Shown here: positions 16,855 through 26,037 of the stretch, one piece after another | How positions within the stretch are numbered: the first letter of the stretch is position 1 | How the letters are laid out: the number at the start of each line of letters is the position of its first letter | From: Burkholderia metallica | GTDB taxonomy: Bacteria; Pseudomonadota; Gammaproteobacteria; Burkholderiales; Burkholderiaceae | Direction of reading: 5' to 3' | Length of the DNA stretch: 64,000 nt | Assembly: GCF_902832845.1 (NCBI RefSeq) | Contig: NZ_CADFDB010000016.1 | Coordinates: forward strand, 1 to 64,000 | The notes under the pieces: model-generated | Told to the model about the DNA's origin: nothing | Databases searched by the model: none | What the model saw: only the letters and a program-made list of their open reading frames with translations | Program-made: the position numbers and the translations under genes

Positions 16855-18531
16855 ATGGGCATCGATTCCGCATCTTCCGGCGGCGTGTATCCGCTGCATC
16901 ACGGCGACCACAATTCGCATGGCGTGCCGCCGACCGTCAATCCGGTCGCGCTCAGCCACGGCCGCGACCAGCCTTTCTTCGATCCGGTCGCGTACGGCAA
17001 CGGCCCCGACGACTCGGTGACCGACACGACCGAGGCGGCCGCGATCACGCATCACACGATCCTGATCGACGGAAAGCGCATCGCGTACACGGCGACGGCG
17101 GGCCATCTCGTGACGGTCGACCCGAGCAGTTCGCAGCCGGCCGCGAAGCTCTTCTACGTCGCGTTCACGGCCGACGGCGCGAAGGAAGAAACGCGGCCCG
17201 TCACGTTCTTCTACAACGGCGGGCCGGGCTCGTCGTCGGTGTTCGTGCTGCTGGGCTCGTTCGCGCCGAAGCGCATCAAGACGTCGATGCCGGGCTTCAC
17301 GCCGCCCGCGCCGTACCAGATCGAAGACAACCCGGACAGCATGATCGACCACAGCGACCTGGTGTTCATCAACCCGGTCGGCACCGGCTATTCGGCGGCC
17401 GTCGCGCCGAACAAGAACCGCAACTTCTGGGGCGTCGACCAGGATGCGGATTCGCTGAAGCAGTTCATCAAGCGCTACCTGACGAAGAACAACCGGTGGA
17501 ACTCGCCGAAGTACCTGTTCGGCGAATCGTACGGCACCGCGCGCAGTTGCGTGCTCGCGTACAAGCTGCACGAGGACGGCGTCGACCTGAACGGCGTCAC
17601 GCTGCAATCGTCGATCCTCGACTACCGGCAGGCCGGCAACCCGGTCGGCGCGCTGCCGACCGCCGCGGCCGATGCGTGGTATCACAAGAAGCTCGGCATC
17701 ACGCCGGCGCCGACCGATCTCGGCGCATTCGTCGAGGAGGTCGCGCAGTTCTCGCGCACCGACTACCTGAACGCGCTGCGCACGGTCCCGCATGCGGACC
17801 CGGCCGTCGTGAAGAAGCTGTCGCAGTACACGGGCATCGATACGGCGACGCTGCAATCGTGGAGTCTCGACATCGCCGGCTACGACACGCGCGGCAATTC
17901 GCTGTTCCTGACGACGCTGCTGCATGCGCAGGGGCTCGCGCTCGGCTCGTACGACGGCCGCGTGACCGGAGTCTCGTCGGGCATCGCCGGCAAGATCGAC
18001 CCGAACTCGGGCGGCAACGATCCGACGATGACGGCCGTGACGGGTGTCTATACGGCGATGTGGAACAGCTACCTGAACGAGCAGCTGAAGTTCACGTCGA
18101 ATTCCGCGTTCACCGACCTGAACGACCAGGCGTTCCAGAACTGGGATTTCAGTCACATCGACCCGACCGGCGCGCAGCAGGGCATCGATGCGCAGGGGAA
18201 CGTGATCCTTTATACGGCAGGCGATCTCGCCGCGGTGATGGCGCTGAACGTCGACCTGAAGGTGCTGTCGGCGAACGGTCTCTACGATTTCGTCACGCCG
18301 TTCTACCAGACCGTGATCGACCTGCAGCAGATGCCGCTCGAGGATCAGAAGGTGCGGCAGAACCTGTCCGCGCGTTTCTATCCGTCGGGGCACATGGTGT
18401 ATCTCGACGGCGGCTCGCGTACCGCGCTCAAACGCGATCTCGCGGCGATGTACGACACGACGGTCAGCGACACCGGGGCGCGGCTGCGGATTCGCGCGCT
18501 GCAGGCGAAGAAGACGGGCGGGCACGCATAA
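16855..18531 (+). CDS. S10 family serine carboxypeptidase
   Basis: 558-aa carboxypeptidase of the alpha/beta-hydrolase fold that removes C-terminal residues, usually at acid pH. The oxyanion segment NGGPGSSS (121-128), the nucleophile S225 in GESYGTA, D478 (NGLYDFVTP) and H513 (PSGHMVYL) form a complete triad. The ATG at 16855 follows CAGGAG. The N-terminus is hydrophilic and His-rich (residues 14-36) with no signal peptide. It follows the S53 endopeptidase, making a plausible endo- plus exo-peptidase pair that degrades proteins to amino acids. Confidence 0.9.
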   Translation: MGIDSASSGGVYPLHHGDHNSHGVPPTVNPVALSHGRDQPFFDPVAYGNGPDDSVTDTTEAAAITHHTILIDGKRIAYTATAGHLVTVDPSSSQPAAKLFYVAFTADGAKEETRPVTFFYNGGPGSSSVFVLLGSFAPKRIKTSMPGFTPPAPYQIEDNPDSMIDHSDLVFINPVGTGYSAAVAPNKNRNFWGVDQDADSLKQFIKRYLTKNNRWNSPKYLFGESYGTARSCVLAYKLHEDGVDLNGVTLQSSILDYRQAGNPVGALPTAAADAWYHKKLGITPAPTDLGAFVEEVAQFSRTDYLNALRTVPHADPAVVKKLSQYTGIDTATLQSWSLDIAGYDTRGNSLFLTTLLHAQGLALGSYDGRVTGVSSGIAGKIDPNSGGNDPTMTAVTGVYTAMWNSYLNEQLKFTSNSAFTDLNDQAFQNWDFSHIDPTGAQQGIDAQGNVILYTAGDLAAVMALNVDLKVLSANGLYDFVTPFYQTVIDLQQMPLEDQKVRQNLSARFYPSGHMVYLDGGSRTALKRDLAAMYDTTVSDTGARLRIRALQAKKTGGHA

Positions 18532-18549
18532 CGGTGCCCGCCGGGTGTC

Positions 18550-18588
18550 CGCCGCGCGCAGCCGTGACGGTGCGCGCGGCGTTTTTTT
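18550..18588 (+). terminator. Terminator after the S10 peptidase gene
   Basis: A long stem, GCCGCGCGCA with TGCGCGCGGC and a 10-base loop, is followed by seven T residues, 19 bases after the stop codon. It lies between the converging S10 and nadE genes. Confidence 0.88.
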
Positions 18589-18606
18589 GACGCGCGGGCG
18601 GCCGGC

Positions 18607-19455
18607 TTACGCGGCCGGCCAGTCGAACGGCGTGTACGGCAGCGCGCGCTTGTGGCGCGAAGCGTCGTAGAAGCGCAGCACCGTTTCGTACACGTGGTCG
18701 CTGACCGGCTTGCCTTCGAGGAAATCGTCGATCTCGTCGTAGCTCACGCCGTACGCGTGTTCGTCGGGGCGCAGCGGGCGCAGTTCCTCGAGGTCGGCCG
18801 TCGGCACCTTCATCACGATCAGCTCCTCGCCGCCGAGCGCGCGGGCCACCGCGCGCACGCGACGCTTGTTCAGCCCCGCGAGCGGCAGGATGTCCGCGCC
18901 ACCGTCACCGAACTTCGTGAAGAAACCCATCAGCGACTCGGCCGCGTGATCGGTGCCGATCACAATGCCGCGCCGCGCGCCGGCTACCGCGTACTGCGCG
19001 ATCATGCGTTCGCGCGCCTTGATGTTGCCGTGCACGAAATCCTGCTGGGCCGGCGTCTCGAACGCATGGCCGGACGCGGCGAGCGCGCCGAGCATCGCGT
19101 CGGCGGCCGGTTTCACGTTGACGGTCAGTTCCTCGTCCGCGCGGACGAACGCGAGCGCGCGTTGGGCGTCGGCTTCGTCGTTCTGCACGCCGTTCGGCAG
19201 GCGCATCGCGATGAAGCGCGCATCGTAGCCGCCGGCGCGCAGGCGCTCGACCGACAATTGGGCGAGCCGGCCGGCCGTCGACGAATCGACGCCGCCGCTG
19301 ATGCCGAGCACGTAGGTCCGCAGGCCGGTCGAACGAAGGTATTGCGCGAGGAACTCGACGCGGCGGGCGATTTCGGCCTCGGCGTCGAAGTGCGGGGCGA
19401 CGTTCAGTTCGGCAATGATCGCGCGTTGGCGGCTGGCGTAATCGGCGGATGTCAT
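18607..19455 (-). CDS. nadE: Ammonia-dependent NAD(+) synthetase
   Basis: 282-aa cytoplasmic enzyme that amidates nicotinic acid adenine dinucleotide to NAD+ with ATP and ammonia. The ATP-pyrophosphatase P-loop SGGVDSS lies at 53-59. Further NadE blocks are [20 protein letters not shown] and [12 protein letters not shown]. The protein has no N-terminal glutaminase domain, so it is the short E. coli-type form. The ATG at 19455 has an AGGAGG-like site (revcomp of cctcctt). The gene is flanked by a peptidase gene and a DMT exporter and seems monocistronic. Confidence 0.95.
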   Translation of the reverse strand: MTSADYASRQRAIIAELNVAPHFDAEAEIARRVEFLAQYLRSTGLRTYVLGISGGVDSSTAGRLAQLSVERLRAGGYDARFIAMRLPNGVQNDEADAQRALAFVRADEELTVNVKPAADAMLGALAASGHAFETPAQQDFVHGNIKARERMIAQYAVAGARRGIVIGTDHAAESLMGFFTKFGDGGADILPLAGLNKRRVRAVARALGGEELIVMKVPTADLEELRPLRPDEHAYGVSYDEIDDFLEGKPVSDHVYETVLRFYDASRHKRALPYTPFDWPAA

Positions 19456-19664
19456 GAAGGAGGTTCCGGAACGAAATGCAAGGCGCCCATCATAAGCGCA
19501 ATCGCCGCGCGGCGCCGCGCCGGGCGTGCGATCCGGCGGTTTCGCGTTGCTTCGGCGAGACGCGCTGCCTCGCGTTGGTGCACGGTGCGCCGGGCGGGTG
19601 CGGGAGGCCGCGCGCAGTGCGGTTGCGCACGGTTGCGACGCGGATGCGGGCTCGCCGGCCGACG

Positions 19665-20534
19665 TCAGCGCCGCGCGAGCACGACGCCCACCAGCGCGAG
19701 CGCGAAGCCGGCGAGCTGGATCGCCGCAAGCGTTTCGCCGAACAGCCAGTAGCCCTGCAGCGCGGCCAGCGGCGGCGCGAGGAACAGCAGCGACGTCGCG
19801 CGCGCGGCGTTGCCGCGCCGCAGCATCCACATCAGCATCGTGACTGCGCCGCCTGACAGGAACACGACACCCCACACGAGCGACACCCACAGCGCCGGCG
19901 CGCCGATCCAGCGCGTCTCGTGCAGCAGCACGACGAAGAGGGCCGCGACGATCGCCGCACCGAAGTTCTGGACCGCGACCGCCGTGCGCAGGTCGCTCTG
20001 CGCGAGCTTGCCTTTCTGGTACAGCGAGCCGGCGGTGATCGACCCGACCGCGAGCACCGAGACGGCGACGACGAGCCACGCGGGCGCCGCGCCCGGCGGC
20101 GGCGCGCCGCCGCCCGTGACCTTCGGCGCCAGCACGAGCGCGACGCCGGCGAGCCCGAGCGCCATCCCGAGCCAGCCGCGCGCGGGCAGTCGCTCGTTGA
20201 ACAGCGGGACGGCGAGCACGGCGGTGGCGAGCGGCTGCAGCGCGCCGAGCAGCGCCATGACGCCCGCGTTCAGCCCTTGTGCGACGGCCCAGTAGCTTGC
20301 GCCGAGATAGACGCCCTGCAGCAGCGCGCCCGCGATCAGGTGGCGCGGCCATTCGCGCCGGGCCGGCCACGGCGCGCGCGTGACGAGCGCCACCGCGCCG
20401 AACAGCGCGGCCGTGCCCGCGAAACGCGCGAGCAGGAACAGGTTGGGATCGGCGTAGGGCTTGATGGCCCGCGCGACGATGAAGCCGGTGGACCAGAGTG
20501 CGACGAAAGCGGCGGCGACGATCGAGGTCAGCAT
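19665..20534 (-). CDS. EamA/DMT-superfamily transporter
   Basis: 289-aa membrane protein with about ten spans in two EamA repeats. The first repeat opens with [16 protein letters not shown] and the second with [12 protein letters not shown]. The [21 protein letters not shown] segment, the [10 protein letters not shown] block and the final LVGVVLARR are typical of RhaT/EamA metabolite exporters. I chose the ATG at 20534 because span 1 follows directly, whereas longer frames add unlike sequence. It stands alone. The substrate is unknown; amino acids or drug-like metabolites are usual. Confidence 0.87.
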   Translation of the reverse strand: MLTSIVAAAFVALWSTGFIVARAIKPYADPNLFLLARFAGTAALFGAVALVTRAPWPARREWPRHLIAGALLQGVYLGASYWAVAQGLNAGVMALLGALQPLATAVLAVPLFNERLPARGWLGMALGLAGVALVLAPKVTGGGAPPPGAAPAWLVVAVSVLAVGSITAGSLYQKGKLAQSDLRTAVAVQNFGAAIVAALFVVLLHETRWIGAPALWVSLVWGVVFLSGGAVTMLMWMLRRGNAARATSLLFLAPPLAALQGYWLFGETLAAIQLAGFALALVGVVLARR

Positions 20535-20711
20535 GCGTGGCGGGCCGCGACGCGGCCGGACAGAATCGTGAAGTCGGCCAGTATCGGCGCAGGCGCTGCC
20601 GGCGTCTTGTCGAATCCTGCACTCGTGCCGTGGGCCGCGCATGCGGCCGTCGGTGCGGGCGACGCGAGCGCCGCCGCGCATGGGCGGCCGGCGGGCGTGA
20701 CGCCGCGACGA

Positions 20712-20897
20712 TCAGTCGATCGAGAACGTGTCGAGCGGCTGGTTCGCGCGCGCGTCGGTCGCAAAGCGCGCGGCGAGCTGTTCGTAGAGCCGGCGCGCTT
20801 CGTCGAGCGTCAGGTCGATCCAGTACGGATCGCCGGCCGCGTCGTTGAGGCGTTCGGGCGGAAACTGGATTTCGATCACACTGCCTTTGCGATACAT
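20712..20897 (-). CDS. Small conserved-looking hypothetical protein (61 aa)
   Basis: A 61-aa acidic soluble protein starting at 20897 ([17 protein letters not shown]), with AAAGGGG as ribosome site 8-14 bases upstream. Codon use looks like that of real genes and the sequence reads as a compact beta-then-alpha domain ([18 protein letters not shown]). No signal peptide or membrane segment is present. I do not recognise the family. It sits alone between a DMT exporter and a DeoR regulator and is transcribed away from the latter. Confidence 0.6.
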   Translation of the reverse strand: MYRKGSVIEIQFPPERLNDAAGDPYWIDLTLDEARRLYEQLAARFATDARANQPLDTFSID

Positions 20898-21104
20898 GGC
20901 GCGAGCCCCTTTGCTTGGTCGTCGTTCGGCGAAGCGCAAAGTGTAGCAACCGGCGCCGTGCCGATTCGCGCGCGTCGGGCAATTCAGAATTTCGCTTTCG
21001 GGAAACGCGACCGGCCCCGGTTCCCGCCGCGGTCAAATGCCGGTCAAACGGCCGTAATACAATGGCCGGCTTACCCATTACCAGTCGCCTCGGGCGCACA
21101 CGCG

Positions 21105-21863
21105 ATGCTGGCGGAACAACGTCATCAATACATCCTGTCGGAGCTCGGACGGTCGGGCGCATTGTCGGTCGCGGAACTCGTGCGCTCGCTCGACGTGTCG
21201 CGCGAGACCGTGCGGCGCGACCTGAACGCACTGGCCGCGCGCGGCCTGCTCGTGATGACGCACGGCGGCGCGCTGGCGGCCGACCGCCGCGAGCCGAGCC
21301 TGTCCGAACGCGAAGCCGCGAACGCCGACGCGAAGCGCACGATCGGGCGGCGCGCGGCCGAATTCGTGCCCGACGATGCGTCGGTGCTGATCGATTCGGG
21401 CAGCACGCCGCATGCGGTCGCGCTCGCACTCGCCGACCGGCACCGGCTGTCGATCTACACGAACGACTGGCGCACCGCGTTCGTGCTCGCCCGGCGCAAC
21501 GGCAACCGCGTGACGCTGCTCGGCGGCGAGCTGTCCGACGACGAGGACGCCACCTTCGGGCTCGACACGATCCAGCAGCTCGCGCAGTACCACGTCGATT
21601 TCGCGTTCATCGGCGCCGGCGGCATCACGCCCGACGGCGAATGCACCGACTACTCGCGGCTCGCGGCCGAGGTGCGCAGCCGGATGATCGCGGCGGCCGG
21701 CACGGCGATCATCGTCGCCGATCATTCGAAATTCGGCCGCGTGACGCCGGTGCGGATCAACGGCGCGGCCGCCGCCCGCTATCTCGTGACCGAGCGCGCG
21801 CCCGACAAGGCCGTGCGCCGCGCACTCACCGCGCGCGGGATCGAGCTGCTCGTGTGCGACTGA
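21105..21863 (+). CDS. DeoR/GlpR-family transcriptional regulator
   Basis: 252-aa repressor. The N-terminal DeoR helix-turn-helix (about 6-57) contains [20 protein letters not shown], and the C-terminal sugar-phosphate sensor domain carries the DeoRC blocks [14 protein letters not shown] and [12 protein letters not shown] (about 205). Such proteins repress sugar or polyol catabolic genes and are released by a phosphorylated intermediate. No sugar gene is adjacent; the next gene encodes a phospholipase D-like protein 105 bases downstream, so the target is probably elsewhere. The start is the ATG at 21105. Confidence 0.9.
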   Translation: MLAEQRHQYILSELGRSGALSVAELVRSLDVSRETVRRDLNALAARGLLVMTHGGALAADRREPSLSEREAANADAKRTIGRRAAEFVPDDASVLIDSGSTPHAVALALADRHRLSIYTNDWRTAFVLARRNGNRVTLLGGELSDDEDATFGLDTIQQLAQYHVDFAFIGAGGITPDGECTDYSRLAAEVRSRMIAAAGTAIIVADHSKFGRVTPVRINGAAAARYLVTERAPDKAVRRALTARGIELLVCD

Positions 21864-21968
21864 CGCGCGTCCGACATACAAGGTTCATCGAACCGTCATT
21901 CCGCGGGAAGAACCTCTGCCGACACTGACCCATTCATTTCGACCGGCCTCGCGGCCAGGGAGCAACGA

Positions 21969-23762
21969 ATGTCCGTCAGCGTGCGCAGCTATCTTTCCCC
22001 CACTCTCGTCCTGCTGGCTTTCGACTGGGCCGATGCGCAGTCGCGCGACGATTTTCTCGGCTTCGCGATCCGGCGCACGCCGGGATTCTGGTCGGCCGAC
22101 GGCAGGACGCGCGCACCGAACAGCTGGCTGCCGAACCGCCTGACGTTCGACGGCCCGGCTGCCGACACGCAGGGCGACGCACCGACCGACCAGGCGCCGA
22201 TCCAGAAATTCATGTGGTGGGATGCGCGCATCGATCCGCAGGACCGCGGTGCGTCGTTCCGCTACGACGTCTATCCGGTCGTCGGCACGCCGGCGAACCT
22301 GAACGTGCTCGACGCGCAAGCCGGCGTGTGCGACGTCGTGCTGCCCGCGCACGTCGAGGACGGCATCGGCACGTGGTTCAACCGCGCTGTGGTGAGCTCG
22401 CAGGCGTTCGCGAAGCAGGTCGCGGCGCTGGGCCTCGCGCCGAATGCGGCGCCGAGCGACGCGCAGGCGCTGAAGCTGCGCACGTGGCTCGCGAACGACA
22501 TGGAGCAGGTGTTCGCGCAGATGCTCGACCCCGCGTCGCGCGCGGTGTCGGCCGTCTATCACCTGACCGACACGCTGTGGGCGCTGCCCGCGTTCGAAGC
22601 GTTCGGGCGCACGCACGGCGAAGCGTCGCTCGCGATCGTCTACGACGCACACACGACGGCGCGCAAGGGCAAGCCGCCGCTGCCGTCGCCGAACCAGCCG
22701 GCCGTCGATGCGTTGCAGGGTCTCGCGACGCTCGCGCCACGCGACAGGACGCACATCATGCACGACAAGTTCATCGTGACCGATGCGCCGTCCAACCCGG
22801 CGCCCGCGCGCGTGCTGACCGGCTCGGCGAACTTCACGACCGAGGGGCTCACGGAGCAGGCGAACGTGCTGCACGCGTTCGACTCGCCCGCGCTCGCCGT
22901 GCTGTACGACGCGCGCGCGCATGCGCTGGCCGGGAATCCGTCGATCGCGGAGACGGCGCGCCTGTCGCCGGGCTGGTCGGAACCGGTGACGATCGGCAGT
23001 GCACAGGTGCGGCTCGCGTTTTCGCCGGAGCCGGCGGGGCAGCGCACCGAGATCGACACGATCGTCACCGCGATCGCGGCCGCGAAGCATTCGGTGTCGT
23101 TCTGCCTGTTCATGCCGACCGACGCGGCGCTGCGCGATGCGTGCTTCGCGGCCGGCGACCGCGGGCTGATGATGTTCGGGCTGGTGAACAGGATCAACGT
23201 CGGCAGCGCGACGAAGGCCGATGCCGCGCGGCAGGCCGGTGAGCCGCTCGATGCGGCCACGCTCGCGAACCTCGAGCTGTACCACCGCAGCCGCGACAAC
23301 CGCGACGTGATCGATGCCGCGTATTTCTCGCCGGCCACCGTGCCGCAGGGTTTCGAGCCCGAGCTGCGGCTCTTTCCGGGCGAACCGGCGCCGGCCTTTC
23401 CGCCCGTCGTGATCCATCACAAGTTCATCGTGATCGATGCGGAAGGCGCGAATCCGGTCGTCTATACGGGCTCGGCGAACATGAGCCGCAATTCCGAGCA
23501 GTACAACGACGAGAACCTGCTCGAGATCCGCGACCGGCGGATCGCGGCGATCTATCTCGCGGAATTCCTGCGGCTTTACGAGCACTATCGCGCGCGGGCG
23601 CTGTCGATCGATGCGAAACGGCGCGGCGCCGATGCGGGTACGGGCGCGCATGCACGGCTCGCGCTGGCGCCCGATTCGAGCTGGGCCAGGAAGTATTACG
23701 TGACGGGAAGCCCGGAAGAGAAGGCGCGGATCGCGCTGGCGTCGAGCGCGCCGACGGACTGA
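21969..23762 (+). CDS. Phospholipase D-like protein with two HKD motifs
   Basis: 597-aa phosphodiesterase-superfamily protein. Both catalytic HxKx4D motifs are complete: H265-K267-D272 followed by GSANF, and H483-K485-D490 followed by GSANM. One polypeptide can therefore build the full active site. The first 200 residues look like a separate domain with no family I recognise. There is no signal peptide or membrane segment, so it is cytosolic or exported by a dedicated system. Substrates in this superfamily range from phospholipids to nucleic acids, so none is assigned. A clear GGGAG ribosome site precedes the ATG. Co-transcription with the DeoR gene is possible. Confidence 0.85.
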   Translation: MSVSVRSYLSPTLVLLAFDWADAQSRDDFLGFAIRRTPGFWSADGRTRAPNSWLPNRLTFDGPAADTQGDAPTDQAPIQKFMWWDARIDPQDRGASFRYDVYPVVGTPANLNVLDAQAGVCDVVLPAHVEDGIGTWFNRAVVSSQAFAKQVAALGLAPNAAPSDAQALKLRTWLANDMEQVFAQMLDPASRAVSAVYHLTDTLWALPAFEAFGRTHGEASLAIVYDAHTTARKGKPPLPSPNQPAVDALQGLATLAPRDRTHIMHDKFIVTDAPSNPAPARVLTGSANFTTEGLTEQANVLHAFDSPALAVLYDARAHALAGNPSIAETARLSPGWSEPVTIGSAQVRLAFSPEPAGQRTEIDTIVTAIAAAKHSVSFCLFMPTDAALRDACFAAGDRGLMMFGLVNRINVGSATKADAARQAGEPLDAATLANLELYHRSRDNRDVIDAAYFSPATVPQGFEPELRLFPGEPAPAFPPVVIHHKFIVIDAEGANPVVYTGSANMSRNSEQYNDENLLEIRDRRIAAIYLAEFLRLYEHYRARALSIDAKRRGADAGTGAHARLALAPDSSWARKYYVTGSPEEKARIALASSAPTD

Positions 23763-23832
23763 CGCACGGGGCTGGGACGGGCGCGGCAGATGCGCGCCCG
23801 GTGCGCGCTAGTGCGCGGCCGGCCGGTGCCGC

Positions 23833-24507
23833 TTACGCGGCGACGTAGCGCAGCACGGCGTCGGCGATCGTGTCGCGATGCCGTGCGCGCAGGCGCGGCG
23901 CCGACGGATCGCGGCCGAACGCGGCGCCGAACGTGTAGCGGTTCGACACGCGGTGGAAGCAGAAGGAGCTGATCAGCAGGTGCAGGTCGAATGCGTCGAT
24001 GTCCTTGCGGAACGCGCCGCTCGCCGCGCCGCGCTCGACCAGTTCCTCGAGCGTCTTGATGATGCTGACGTTGCGGTTCTTGAACGACTTGAGCTGTTCG
24101 AGATACTTCGCGCCGTGGATGTTCTCGATCGACACGAGACGCACGAAGTCGCGATGCTTGTCGTGATAGTCGAACGTGAATTCGACGAGGCGGCGCATGC
24201 CTTCGCGCGGCTCCATGTCGCCGACGTGCAGTTCCTGCTCGAGCGCGCGGATGTCGCCGTACACCTTCTCGAGCACGGCCTCGTACAGCCCTTCCTTGCT
24301 TTCGAAGTAGTAGTAGAGCATCCGCTTCGTCGTGTTGGTGCGCTCGGCGATCGCGTCGACGCGCGCGCCGGCGAGCCCCATCGCGGAAAATTCCTGCGTG
24401 GCGACATCGAGGATGTTGCGCTTGGTTTGCTCGGGATCGTATTTGCGCCGCGCATCGGACGCAAGCGCGCGGATGTCGGACGTGGCGGCCTTGCTTCCTG
24501 CTTTCAT
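23833..24507 (-). CDS. TetR-family transcriptional regulator
   Basis: 224-aa regulator. The TetR helix-turn-helix (about 30-76) ends with TTKRMLYYYFESKEGLYEAV, and a larger all-helical ligand domain follows. It lies downstream of the L-pipecolate oxidase-like gene on the same strand with 116 bases between, so it may be the terminal gene of the lysine/pipecolate cluster or an independent unit. Its effector is unknown. The ATG at 24507 opens MKAGSKAATSD, a basic disordered start common in the family. Confidence 0.88.
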   Translation of the reverse strand: MKAGSKAATSDIRALASDARRKYDPEQTKRNILDVATQEFSAMGLAGARVDAIAERTNTTKRMLYYYFESKEGLYEAVLEKVYGDIRALEQELHVGDMEPREGMRRLVEFTFDYHDKHRDFVRLVSIENIHGAKYLEQLKSFKNRNVSIIKTLEELVERGAASGAFRKDIDAFDLHLLISSFCFHRVSNRYTFGAAFGRDPSAPRLRARHRDTIADAVLRYVAA

Positions 24508-24623
24508 GTGACTTTATTGTGGCTTCGGCGGCGTGGAAAAGGCATTCTAGCATGTGGGAAATCCCCGCCCGGCCGACCTCGCGCTCTAATCGTCGGGGCC
24601 GTTTCGGCCGCCGTGGCCGCCGC

Positions 24624-25892
24624 TCAGCGGCGGCAGGACGCGAGCGCGTCGCGGGCCTGGTATGCCGTGTACGTGAGCTGCGCGGCGGCGAGGCCCGCCA
24701 GCCCGAACGTGCGCGTGAGCCCGAACGCGTTGAAGCCTTCCGGCACCGGCCGGCCTTCGGCCAGCGCGGCCGCGAGCGCTTCGCCGGCCACCGTGGTCGG
24801 CGCCATGCCGTGGCCGCCGAACGCGATCGCGTGCCACACGCCGTCCGCGTCGCGGCCGATCTGCGGCATCTTGTGCCGCGCGTAGCTCATCAGCCCGCCC
24901 CACGCGTAGTCGACCTTCACGTCGTCGAGTTGGGGATACACGCGCAGCAGGTCGCGGCGCAGCAGCCGGGCGATCGCGTCGGGGCCGCGGTCGAGCACCG
25001 AGATCCGGCCGCCCCACAGGATCCGCGTGTCCTTCAGCGGGCGGTAATAGTCGAACGCGAAACGCGTGTCGTAGATCGCGTACGGCGCGTCGATCGCGTC
25101 GGGCAGGCGCGCGCCGAGCGGCTCGGTCGCGATCACGTAGGTCGCGATCGGCAGCACCGCGCGCTCGATGCGCGGCGACACGCCGCGTGCATAGCCGCCG
25201 CCGGCGAACACGACGTCCTTCGCGCGGACCGTGCCCTGCGCGGTGCGCACGACGTACCCGGCGCCTTCGCGCGCGATGCCGAGCGCGGCCGAGCGTTCGT
25301 ACACGCGCGCACCGCCGCGCGACGCGGCCGCCGCGACGCCGAGCACGTACTTGAGCGGATGGAAGTGGAACGCGTTCGGCTCGAACAGGCCGCCGTAATA
25401 GCGCTGCGTCTTCAGCCGCTGGCGCAGCGCGTCCGTCGAAACGGGTTCCCAGTCGACGCCGAGTTCGTCCTTCATCAGCGTGCGCACGCCGTCGAGCCGG
25501 GAAGGATCGTCGAACCAGTTCGCGAGCATCACGCCCTGGTCGACGATGTCGCAGTCGATGCCGTAGCGCGCGATCCGCGTGCGGATCAGGTCGACCGCAT
25601 CGACGGTGAGCCGGTACAGCCGGCGCCCTTCGTCGCGGCCGAGCGTGCGCAGCAGGTCGGCATTGTCGAGGCTGTAGCCGCCGAACACGAAGCCGCCGTT
25701 GCGGCCCGATGCGCCGAAGCCGACCCGTTCGCCGTCGAGCACGACGACGTCCTGCACGCCGCGCTCGACGAGGCCGAGCGCCGTGCACAGGCCGGCGAGG
25801 CCGCCGCCGACGATGCAGACCTGCGTGTCGATCGTGCCGGTCAGTTGCGGGTAGGGCTGGCGGGTAACGGTGGCTTCGTAGAAGTTCTGCAT
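24624..25892 (-). CDS. amaA: FAD-dependent oxidoreductase, probable L-pipecolate oxidase
   Basis: 422-aa DAO-type flavoprotein. The N-terminal Rossmann FAD site VCIVGGGLAGLCTALG lies near residues 25-40, followed by GFGASGRNGGFVFGGYS, a conserved patch of PuuB/AmaA-like amine oxidases. The C-terminal FAD-binding segment AFGGHGMAPTTVAGE is also present. Next to a lysine permease and an aminoadipate semialdehyde dehydrogenase, it best fits AmaA, which oxidises L-pipecolate to 1-piperideine-6-carboxylate. Gamma-glutamylputrescine oxidase is the main alternative. It lies 145 bases downstream of lysP on the same strand. Confidence 0.78.
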   Translation of the reverse strand: MQNFYEATVTRQPYPQLTGTIDTQVCIVGGGLAGLCTALGLVERGVQDVVVLDGERVGFGASGRNGGFVFGGYSLDNADLLRTLGRDEGRRLYRLTVDAVDLIRTRIARYGIDCDIVDQGVMLANWFDDPSRLDGVRTLMKDELGVDWEPVSTDALRQRLKTQRYYGGLFEPNAFHFHPLKYVLGVAAAASRGGARVYERSAALGIAREGAGYVVRTAQGTVRAKDVVFAGGGYARGVSPRIERAVLPIATYVIATEPLGARLPDAIDAPYAIYDTRFAFDYYRPLKDTRILWGGRISVLDRGPDAIARLLRRDLLRVYPQLDDVKVDYAWGGLMSYARHKMPQIGRDADGVWHAIAFGGHGMAPTTVAGEALAAALAEGRPVPEGFNAFGLTRTFGLAGLAAAQLTYTAYQARDALASCRR

Positions 25893-26037
25893 GCGATTTC
25901 GTTGACTCGTGACGGCGGAAAACAGGCGGCGCGCGTCGATCTTGCCTGAACGCGCGCGCCGCGTCGAATGGGTGGCTGGCGCAGGCCGCCGCGCCAGGGG
26001 CGGCGGCGGCGGGTGCGATGCGGACCGAGCCGGGCGG

